Source: Tetrahymena thermophila SB210 (lineage: Eukaryota > Ciliophora > Oligohymenophorea > Hymenostomatida > Tetrahymenidae). From it: a DNA stretch of 64,000 nucleotides. A program made the translations under genes and the position numbers. This document shows, in pieces, positions 40,776-51,181 of the stretch. Location: assembly GCF_000189635.1 (NCBI RefSeq), contig NW_002475999.1, positions 124,001 through 188,000 of the forward strand, given 5' to 3'. A model generated the notes under the pieces. The model made no database searches. It was given only the letters and a program-made list of their open reading frames with translations, and was not told the origin of the DNA. Every line of letters begins with the position of its first letter. Within the stretch, counting starts at the first letter, position 1.

Positions 40776-42140
40776 ATGAATTCAAATAACGAATATAAAA
40801 ATCAATTATTTTATTCCTATAATAATAAATAAATAAATTAACTGAACCCCCCTCTTGGAGTTTTAGTTGGTTGTGTAGGAACTGGAAAGACAACTTTTTT
40901 TAATAAGGTAACTAACTAAAAGTAGTAAACCTCTGATGGTTTATCTTCAATTACAAGAAATTCATTTAGTAGTAACTCTGCCTATGGATGCAACTTTAAA
41001 ATAATTGACACTCCTGGAACATAAGCTGAAGAAAATAAGCTTAATCACGCTCTAGGAATACGCTCAGCTCTAATTGAAGGACCCATAAATAGGATATTTT
41101 TGCTAGTAAAATTTGAAAGGGTTGGAGCTATGCAAAAAAATATATCAGAATTATTGTTTACTTTGTCAGAATGGAAAAATTTGATTACTATTGTTATAAC
41201 TCACTGGGATAAAGAAGATACTGAATTCAATAGATAAACTTTTTTATAAGCTAAAAAAAATATTCAAGAAAATGACTCTGATTTACAAGATTCATTTATA
41301 TTTGTAGGAAAAGATTCTAATCCATCACATCTATGCTAGGCTATTTACTTAAGCTTATGTCAGAACTATCCTGTTAAATTAGAAATAGATTTGACGAAAT
41401 TTAAATATAAATTCGATATATATAATAATATTACTAAATATATTATGAAACAGAAAGAAATATTTAAAATTGTTCAGTAGAATATTGAGAAGGATATCAT
41501 AAGCTACAATTAAGATGATAAAGATGAATTTTTGCATGCATGCATGGTAAATATATCTTAAATAGCTGAAGAAATAATTTAAGATCTTATTAAAGAGCAC
41601 AGAAAAGATATGGATGAAGTACAGAGTTATATGCATTATATGGAGTTGAAATAACATTTTACTCCTATAGTTGAAAGAATCCGTAAATTAGCATCTCAAA
41701 GAATGTCATATAGCTTGTTGAATCATTCAGATCCAAGAAATTTATTTAAAAGATGCCCAAACTGTAATTTAATTTGGTTAAAAGTTGAGGGATGTGATGG
41801 AAATACAACTTGTGGTAATCGATATTTTGGAAAAGATTTTTTTTAAACTAGTAAATATTTTATGAGATATATATTTGATTGGAGAAATCTAAAGTGGGTG
41901 AAGTAATAACAAAACAAATCTTAGCAAAAAGATAATTATTAAAAAAATGATTAAGGAATAGGATGTGGGTCAACTTTTAACTGGGGAGAAGCACCTATAA
42001 TTGGTTAAGAAATTCTTTAATAACTTAAAGATGCTGGAATAAACGATATGATGTTTGATGCTATGGAAGAAAAATAAATTTAATCCTTCAATTTTTAAAT
42101 ATAGTATGAAAGTTAAAGAAGCAGAGTCCAATACTTATGA
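40776..42140 (+). CDS. AIG1/GIMAP-like GTPase with C-terminal zinc-finger-like Cys cluster
   Basis: 454 aa, single exon, TGA stop. G1 is GCVGTGKTT (residues 32-40), G3 is DTPGT (78-82) and G4-like THWDKED is at 142-148, all in the order expected of an AIG1/GIMAP-type G domain. A helical linker spans about 200-310. A Cys cluster at 327-346 (CPNC, VEGCDG, TTCG) plus GCGSTFNW at 396-403 resembles the IBR/RING2-type fingers of RBR proteins, where CPxC, GCN and TC are followed by a W near the last pair. One expected ligand pair is not obvious, so zinc binding is inference. It is paralogous to the gene at 38364, which has the same G domain but no Cys cluster. The two are in the same orientation. 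Confidence 0.88.
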
Positions 42141-42484
42141 ATAAAAAGCTAACATAGAAATATAAATTAAATAATATGTTGAATATATATTTGTTTATCA
42201 AATCTGTTTTATTTTAAATGTAACTTTTTTTGCTAATTTTATTTTAATATTCTTACAAAAATATAAATTTTCATTTTATTGATTTTAAAATTCAATTGTG
42301 ATCTTTAACTTTATTTAAAGTGCAGTATTATATATATGTATTTAGTACCCTAAGGTACTGCTTTTTTCAAGGCTATATACATGAATGTTAACAAGTTATA
42401 TATGAAGAAAGTTAAAATTTCCATAAAATATAAATAATTATTATTGTACACTTTTTATACAATACATAATAAAAATTAATTAAA
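42141..42484. other. Convergent intergenic region
   Basis: Separates the TGA of the plus-strand GTPase from the end of the minus-strand LRR gene. It contains one short perfect hairpin (42335-42350). Nothing else is recognisable. Confidence 0.5.
42335..42350. other. Short perfect hairpin between convergent genes
   Basis: The 6-bp arms AGTACC and GGTACT flank a CTAA loop, with T-rich sequence directly after. It sits between two converging 3' ends, but a eukaryotic terminator role is not established. Chance is possible. Confidence 0.4.
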
Positions 42485-45400
42485 TCAATATTCTTTTAAT
42501 ACTGCTAGCGAAGATAAATATTTTTAAATTCTTAATTATTTTTTAATAATACTTCGATTGATATAAATCCTGCAATTGAAATAACTTAAAACCAAGTAAA
42601 TAATATTACAAAATATGTAATAGCTACATATACTAAATAGATTTAATCAAAATCTACTAATATTTATTTAAAAATTTTGTTAATTTAACCTTTTTCAAAT
42701 TTAAATAACCTTTAAATCAACAAGAGTAGCACATTCTTTAAGCTTAGATTTTATAATAGCTATTTAATGAGGATTTATAGTCTCCCTTTATTATATTTAG
42801 TATATTTTGGAAATGTAAAAAAATATATATTTACTTGAAATAAAGTTGAACCACTGACAATTTACTTTAAACAAGCTATGTTGCTATATCATATGCTCCT
42901 TAGTTATCTATTCGTCTAAATTAACTGATAAAAATATAATTTATTCTTTTATGATTTTAATTTATTTCTGATAAAAATAATAGATTATAAAATTAATTTC
43001 ATAATAATTATTACAACATTTAAAAATATTATTACTTTGGTAAAAATTCTGTCATACTATAAATAGGACTTTTATATCTTCCAATATTATAAGTTATTTT
43101 AATAAATCTGCATCTTTAATTTATATAAATTTACTTTGTTTAAATGGTAAAAATAAAGTTTTATTTATTAAATAAAAAAAACATTAATTACACCATTGGT
43201 ATTATAAATCCAAAATGAATTGTTAAGATTCTTAGGCTTTTAATCCTGTTGAGTGATTGCAATAAACCAGATGCGCCTTCTTAGTTTATAGGTTATTAGC
43301 TTTTTTTGAAAAGAATAAACATTTATTAAAATTATTATTAATTTAAATCTAGTATTTAAAATTTTTCAAAATGTAAAAATATTTAAAAATATAAAATTTA
43401 AAGGGAGGAGTGAAATTGATATGCGAGCATGATTTTTAATATTATAATTGAAGTAAATAAATTATTCAAAATAATTTTTATTTTTTTTAAATATTAGAGC
43501 ACTCTTTCATTATATATTTTTTGAATTAAATAAATTTATGTTTTTTCAATCAAACATTCATCCTTAGATATATAAAATTTTGTATTTATTTTATAAAATA
43601 ACTTAAGAATATCTAATATCCTTCATGTAAAAATATTATTTTTAACAAATTATTTACTTTAACTTTATTTCTAAAATATTTAATCCCAAGCAATTAGAGA
43701 GGCCTAAACCTAATTAAATAGCTCCTATATCTGCTATTCTATTATATCTTTTATTTTAAATAAATATTATACTTTCATATTTCTTTAAATATTTAAATTG
43801 AAATAAAATAAAATATACTCATATAATAAATAAATGTAAATATTAACTCTTAATTTTATCCAGACAAGTCAACAAATAAGTTTTTTAAACTTTTGCATTT
43901 ACTTAAACCAATACCAAAAGCATAACATGCTTAATTTCCTATATTATTGTACCTTTTTTTTTATTATTATGAAACTTCAAAATGGAATTATAAAATTAAG
44001 TAAATTTTATTAAAAAGTAATAATTTTATATTTTAAAATATCAAAAATAATTATTTTTATATTTAATATTCCTTCAATATCTTTTTAAAGTGCAACTTGC
44101 TATTATATTTCTAAAAATTAAAGTTATTTTTAAAAAAATAATTTAATAATTAATTAAAAAATAATAAAGCTAATACAAACTTTTATTTACTACTTAAAAA
44201 TTTTTTTTTAAATATTAAACTTAGTTTTATTTTACTATATTTGAAGGTTTTTTATAGCATTCAATGTAATAAATAAATTTTAAATGTAAAAATTTGTTCA
44301 AACATTTAAAAAAATAATGGTAAGATTATTATTTTCATTTAAAACACTTTAAATAATTCTAATTAAAAAATCATCATTACAATTATTTATTAATAAAAAT
44401 TTTCATTATAAATTTATTTTTTACTTTAAATAAAGTTTAATATCGCTTAGTTTTGAGCATTCACCTATTCCTTCAGCTAATCCTATAGCTCCCTTATCAA
44501 ATAAGCTGTTGTTTCTGAAATTATAAATTTAAAAAACATAGTTATGAAAATTAATAATAAAAACAAATACTTTAAATTCAAAATTAATGACTACAAACTG
44601 ATACAATTTTTTAGTTATTTAGCAAGGTTGATAACGCCAGTTGATCCTATTGAGTTATATCTAAATATTATTTAAATTAGTATTATTTTTTTAATAAAAT
44701 TGTAGTTGATATAAAATTTAAAAGAAATAAATATAATTTTTAAACTAATTAAAAAACCTCAAATTAATTTCTAAATGCTCTAAATTTGAACATTATGCTA
44801 ATCCTATTCCCAATTCTTATGCTCCTACTTCACCAATATAATTATAACTGTTTTTTTTAAAGCAAATCATAAAATCATAATTTAAAAAGTATTGTAAATA
44901 TATATAAATTCAATAATAGTTATTTAAAATAGGTGAAAAAATACCCATAGCAATCACTAGATAATATGATAATTAATTTTTAGAGATTTTTGGACTGGCT
45001 TAAAGATTGGCTTATGTAAAGTGCTCCATCTTATCGTATTTTGTTGAAGCTATAATAAAATATTAATTGTTTATAATAATAAATAAATTTTTATAATTAT
45101 TAAATTTAAAAAAATAGCTCATTTATTTGAAAAATTGAACCATAAATGACCTCTAATGTTTTATAATACACATTTTATCTTATATAATATCATAGTAAAT
45201 AATTTTGTTTATTACCTTAAATCAAATTTTAATATTTCAAGACTTTTATATTTTTCTAATTATTTCCCTAACATCTAAGCTTGACTGGCATCATAATTTT
45301 TTCCTCTAAATATATAAATAATATGTTTAATTATTTTTAAAAATATATTTTATATAAAATTTTAATATATTTTTTTATATTTCGTATTTAAATTATTAAT

Positions 45401-45549
45401 ATACTTAAATTCTAACAATAGGTTATCTATGTCATAAAAATTAGATCTCAAAAACTTTTTTTTAAAAAAATTAAATTTTAATTTAAAATCTATTAAAAAA
45501 TATGTATTACATCATATAGACTATCTATTTTGTTAATTTTTGAAGACAT
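42485..45549 (-). CDS. Intron-rich leucine-rich-repeat protein, about one LRR per exon
   Basis: Reading the minus strand, the start is placed at 45549 (MSSKINKIDSLYD), followed by an exon ending NLLLEF and then a series of short exons. Each encodes one repeat of the type Y-N-x-I-x-x-x-G-A-x-x-L-x-x-x-L-x-x-C-x-x-L-x-x-L-x-I-x-L. Examples are IGEVGAQELGIGLAQCSNLE near 44800, IADIGAIQLGLGLSNC near 43710 and EGASGLLQSLNRIKSLRI near 43250. Other repeats lie near 45260, 45020, 44640, 44470, 43910, 43070, 42890 and 42745. Exons start after AAAG, TTAG or CAG and most frames join as phase-2 introns (AG|N). The last exon and the stop at 42485 are tentative. The fold is of the RNI-like LRR type (GA..L..L..C..L). 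No kinase or membrane domain is seen. Some borders lack a good donor, so partial decay cannot be excluded. Confidence 0.68.
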
Positions 45550-46556
45550 TTTTTTAATTCTATTTCTTTTAGCGTTTAGACAGACCTTATATTTAGAAAT
45601 TTTTTCAATTATGAGAACATATAATAAAATCAAAACAGCACATTAAAAATAAATAAATGAAATCTTATAAATAAAATACAGTCATTTATTTATCTATTAA
45701 TAGTAAACAAAATTTATGTTTTCAATAAAGAAAAAATGAAATATTTTATTTTTACAAAATTTCATAAATAATTTATTTTCTAAAAAAACTAGATATATCA
45801 TTATTTCATTAATTTTTCATTAATTCAAAATAGAACTTAAATTTTAGTAACTTTGAAAATAAGCAAAATAGATAAAAGAAAAAAGTGAGATTAATTATTT
45901 TTCAACTACCAATTCAAAAGTTTGAAGTAATTAGTTAAATTTCATGGCTTGTCCATTTCTTGATATTTTAATTCAAAATAATTTTCATAAGAAAATTTAA
46001 CTTTAAAAAATATAAATTAATAAAAGAAAGTTTTTCTTTTAAAAAATATTTTTGATTAATTTTTATATTTTAAAAGAAATTAGAATATTAAAAAGAATAT
46101 TTTTTAAATTAATAATAAATAATAATATGATACCAAATAAGCCTTTTTTTGAGATTTATTTTAATTTTTAAAATAAAATTTAGAATATATTTTTTTATGC
46201 AAAAGAAATTTTTATAACATAATATTTTTAAAAAAATGATTTTGTTGAATAAATATTTTAAATGATGATTTTTATATTGTAATTTTTTGTTATACTAAAA
46301 GAGTAGATATAATTAAATTGTAGTTCTGTCAGAATATATTTAATCTCCCGCAAAAATTTCTTCAAATTAAATAAATTTTGCATGTATCTCATTTATTAAA
46401 AAATAAGGTTCAATTAATAATAACAAATATTTTACTACTATTACTTTATACTATTTGCTTTTACTAGAAAATAGAATTTAGGCTTAAAACAAATTTATTT
46501 TCTATTATATAATTCATATTTCTATTATTCTCTATTATTGAAACCTACTTACTGAA
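45550..46556. other. Divergent intergenic region between LRR and helicase genes
   Basis: About 1 kb of AT-rich DNA that must carry the promoters of both flanking genes. I see no gene or distinct regulatory motif in it. Confidence 0.5.
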
Positions 46557-49500
46557 ATGCTGAATAACTAAAATGATTATAAAGTTATTAAATACAAAAA
46601 TAAATTTGGTGAGGATTGCGAACTAAGGCCAAGTGAAGAGTAATTGAAAATTATTACATCAGAATTAAGGCAAGATCAAAAGATTATTGCGTGTGCTGGT
46701 TCTGGAAAAACTACTACTTTAGTTGCTAGACTTAAATATTTGATAGATCACGGTGTTTCACCTGAATCAATCATCATTAGTACTTTCAATGTAGAAGCTG
46801 GAAGAAATATTCAAAGTAGAGCGATGGAATTGATTGGAGAATAATCTGCTAAAAAATTAGATATTGGAAATATTGATAAAATAGCTTTCCGTCTTTATTT
46901 TTAATATATAAAAAATAGCTAAAATGCTTAGTTTAAGCAGTTTGGGCTTAGTGTGAAAGAGTATTGTTATGAATTATTTAAGTTTTTATAAACAAGAGAT
47001 GGAATAAAATATGTTTTAGACAGATATAAATATTTCTTTTTTGATGAGTTTTAAGATGTTAATTAACTACAATATGATATATTGATGCTATTTAAAAAGC
47101 ATGGATGCTTCTTAGTTGTTATAGGTAAATTAATCATTAAAAAGTCTTAAAATATCTCATTTATATTTTGAAGATAAAAGAACAAGCATAAAATAATATA
47201 TTCTAAATAAATAAAAGTGTTTAATTAATTAATTGTTTTATTAGGGGATGATGCTTAAAATATATATGGATGGAGAGATTCGAGAATAGATATTATATAA
47301 ACAAGAATCGATGAGGATATTAAAAAGTTTTAGGGAGCTCACATTAAAACATATATGCTTTCTACTAACTATAGATGCTCAAAACCTATCACTTTATTTT
47401 CTAATTCTATTATAGCTACTTCTAAAAATTTGATTTAAAAAAGTATGAGATATTTAGTCAAAGAAGAAGGTAAATAATATCTATTAGTTGAGTAGAATTA
47501 AAAAAATAAAACCCTTTTTTAATTAATAATAGGAGTGATTGAACTTAAACCATACTTGTAATGCTTTAAAGGATTATATAATTAGAATGAAGAAATAATC
47601 TCTCAGATAAAAAGTAAACTTAAAAGATATTAACTAAAAGATATAGCTATATTATGCTCAACAAATTAGCCACTCAAGTTTTTTGAAGAGGCTCTTGAAA
47701 AGCATAACGAAAAAAGCAGTTTAAAACTGAATTATATGAGTATGATAGGCAATAACTCCAGTATTTATGGAGGTAAAACCAACTAAAGCGAACTATTAAA
47801 ATAAGATAGAATTACTTTAAGCACTATACATAGGGCAAAAGGTCTCGAATGGAAAGTGGTATTTTTCATTGGTGTAAATGATGAGTTTTTTCCTAATAAC
47901 TTCCTAAGAGATCCTTCCAACTCTCTTACCAGATTAGAAGAATGTAGAAGATTGTTTTATGTAGGAGCTACAAGAGCCATAAATGAACTTTATTTCGCTA
48001 TGGTTAAAAATAATAAATGTCATAAAGTAAAAGCATAATAAATTAATTATTTAAAAAGCATTCATTCAAAAAAATAAATATAAATAAAAAGGTATGTAGA
48101 TTTTTTAGTGGAATCAATGCAGAATTATATGAAAGAGATATAGATATTACAGATAATGATATGATAGTCGAAGAAGGTATCTAATATTTCATTTTTTTAT
48201 GTTTTAAAGAGACATTTAAAGTTTAACTTTTAGATTTTAAAATGAAATAATCTAATTTAATTTAATTAATTTTGAAAAAAATTTCCAAAAAATTATTAAC
48301 TTTTATGAAGAAAATATAAAAAAGGATTTTGAAAGAGATGTCTAAGTGACTAAAATCATAGAGCAGATGGACCACAAAGATTTAAGTGAAGCTGATTAAT
48401 TTTTATAAAATGTGGAGGAATTAGAAATTCGTTAAATACATCCAAAGAGCAATTTAAATGAATCTGAAATAAGAAATAATAACTTGTTTGTAGATTTAGG
48501 TTTATATATCGACTTGTAGTTTATCTTTATTGTTATATATTTTTGATTTCTTTCTATTATAAAATTTAGGCTAATATAAAGAACTCTTGCAGAATAGCTC
48601 AATGCTGAAAACGGTTACTCTTATGAATATGCTTAGATAGTTCTATTTTCTATTTTTTGGAGATCAGATAAGGCAGAATTTATTTCAAAATATAGCACTT
48701 TTTTTAACAATAAAATGCTTGATTTCTCCGATATTGAAGATGAAGAGGATTTCATAGAGGCATTCAATTTATTCTATAAATTTGGAAAAGTAGATAGAAT
48801 TTAGTAAAACATAAAACTCAATGGATTTGAAATTTAAACCCTTAGTACTATTTACTAAATATTGAAAGAGTATACACAAAAATACAATATAGAATACAGG
48901 TAGGATTTTATTTGAATTAATTTATTTTTATTACTTTTTAATGTTATTTTTATTTAGTGTTATCACTCACTAAGTCGAGGAATTAAATGCCATAGCTAAA
49001 GAGTATTTTCCTGAAGATTATAATAAAGAACCTTATATGAATAGTTATAAAAAGTTTATGAATCCTTAATTAAAATGTAACAATATACTTTTTGATATTT
49101 ATTAAGTCAGTAAATGTGGTCAGTTATTTGATATGACTAGGAGAGTCCTTTATAGGAATGATTTTTAAACTCTGAACCCTAAAAATATTTAAGATAACTT
49201 GAATAATTTTGTAAAATACCTTTAATCTTTTAACTATGAGAAGATAAAAGTAAAATCAGTCATAACTCATGGCTTAAACTTAAAAGGAGAAATAGATTTA
49301 CTAGCAGATGATACAATATATGAAATAAAGGCTTCTTAGTTTTAATCTATCTCAAAGGAGTATATTCTCTAAGTAAATACTAATTTTTTTCTTTTTATTT
49401 TTTAGTTTTTAAATTTACTTTTTTAGGTTTTAGCCTATGCAGCTTTGCTTAGGGTTGCACAAAATGTAGAAGTCAATCATATTGTATTTTATAACCCTTT

Positions 49501-50233
49501 AATTGGAAAGATATATAAATATAGTATCTCTAATTGGCCTTATGCTTAGTAATACATTAAATTCTTAACTGATAAATCACTGTAACTAGCTAATTCAAAG
49601 AAAAAAGTACTTGAACAAAGTGAGGCTGAAGAAAAATAACAACTAGTTAACTTGAATCAAAATAAAGCAAATAATTCTCAGTAAAATAATAACTAAGATA
49701 AGACCTAGGACACAAATAGTCAAACTACTAATTTTAATGAAATTGGTGATTTAATTTAGTAAAAACTTCAGGAGGAAAAATTATAGTCGAAGCCATTATT
49801 TAATGTATCTGAATTCAGCTAACCATAAAACAGGCCAAGATCTCTATTTACAAAACAAACTGTTTCAATAAAATCATCAACTGAATAAAAAAGCACAAGC
49901 ACTGTATCTGGATATAGAAATTAGGTTCCAGATTAGGGAGAAAACAAAAAGCCAAAAAATGTTTATAGAGACTTTAAGAAATTTGTAAAGAATGAATAAA
50001 TTGCATTATTAAAATAAAATATAAAATAAACTAAAATAATTGTAGAAAGTGATCAAAGCTCTGAAAACGATGACATAGAAGAATATTCTTCTCTTAATAT
50101 CAAAAAAATTAGCAAAAATTAAATTTCTAGTTCTAATCTATAAAAAAATGTACTTCCGAAATCTACTCAGAATATTTTATCATAATTAGATGATATTGAA
50201 GAAGTTTCTTCCAAATTTATATAAATAGACTGA
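46557..50233 (+). CDS. UvrD/Rep-family helicase with C-terminal RecB-like PD-(D/E)XK nuclease domain
   Basis: Superfamily 1A DNA helicase. Motif I is ACAGSGKTTT (near 46690), motif Ia STFNVEAG, motif II FFFDEFQD (near 47040), motif III GDDAQNIYGWRDS (split by the intron 47125-47244) and motif IV LSTNYRCSKPI. Motif V is STIHRAKGLEWKVV (near 47825) and motif VI EECRRLFYVGATRA (near 47940). After an inferred 32-nt intron (48027-48058) comes VCRFFSGINAELYERD, matching the post-motif-VI segment of UvrD proteins. A middle region follows with introns near 48176, 48501, 48901 and 49375. Then KGEIDLLADDTIYEIKAS (near 49280-49335) and QVLAYAALLR (49370-49450 across an intron) match the D...ExK and QxxxY motifs of RecB-family nucleases. 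The tail is long, Q/N/S-rich and acidic, ending in TGA at 50231. The start ATG gives MLNNQNDYKVIKYKNKFGED. It probably acts in DNA repair or DNA processing. Confidence 0.88.
49261..49460 (+). other. PD-(D/E)XK (RecB-type) nuclease core inside the helicase gene
   Basis: GEIDLL supplies the metal-binding Asp, EIKAS supplies the ExK pair about ten residues later, and QVLAYAALLR supplies the Gln/Tyr motif that distinguishes RecB-family nucleases. All catalytic residues expected in this core are present, so the domain should be active if the gene is expressed. The upstream His in VITHGLNLKGE may correspond to the conserved His of AddB/RecB-type cores. Confidence 0.75.
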
Positions 50234-51181
50234 TTACTTACAAATTTTTTCTAACTAATAATCAAAGCATACTTTTGCTGAGCTCTCTTTCAATTATTCG
50301 TAATAGAGAGTTTTTAATATAAATATTAATGTAAACTGTATATATTATTTTGTCATATAAAATTAAATAGTTATTTAGGCTTATTTATTTATTTATAGCA
50401 ATCAGAATATACTAAATAATAAATAGATCATTATCATATTCCAAAATATTAAATAATTTTAATATGAACTAAATTATGCAATTCTCAATTTTTTTCCAAA
50501 AAATATTTTAGTATTTAAATTTATTTAATAGTAGACATTTAAGGAAGATGAGTGAATAAACATTTTAATTTTATAGACTTAGGTGATGATTTAGATAGGG
50601 GAGTTCTTTTGTTAATTAATAGGCAGAATATATAAAAAGTGTAATTAAACTATTACGAATATGAAGTCACAAAATAATAATATATATCATCGTCATAGTT
50701 TTTAAAAATTTATGCGTTCCCTTTTAATTAAATATTGAGTAAGTATTTTATAAGTATTAATTAAATAAGGGCAAATAATCTGTTTTTGCAAAAATCTAAA
50801 TTTTATAAAGAAATTAAAATCCATTGAAGATTAATAAAAATTATTCAACCATTAAAATTTTATAAAATTTATTAAAAACTTTTCATATCTAATATATAAT
50901 ATTATTGTTTCAGATTAATTCATTACAAAAAAGATTGTGAATCTAAAAAATATATTTGTTTTTTTTTTTGTTTGGTTAAGATTTTTAAGTAGTTATTTAC
51001 ATTTTTTTCATTGTTGCTCTACCGTTCTAATAAATCTTTAAATTGATGATTTTTACTTAATTAATACTTGATTAAGAGTAAAAGCTAATTAAAAAAGTTT
51101 TGTAAACAAAAAAGAATTAAAATTGAGTTTTTAAGATCATTCAAAAGTAAAATACTCAGCATTAATATTTTATTAGCTGGA
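50234..51181. other. Intergenic between helicase and leishmanolysin-like gene
   Basis: AT-rich. A stretch near 50573-50830 stays open under the ciliate code (includes DLGDDLDRGVLLLINRQ) but has an in-frame TGA directly upstream and no ATG, so I do not call a gene. It could be an exon of an unseen small gene. Confidence 0.4.

Noticed and set aside
42485-45549. Protein kinase domain, common in ciliate LRR proteins
   Set aside because: I found no kinase motifs (GxGxxG, HRD, DFG) in the LRR gene or in the 1 kb before it.
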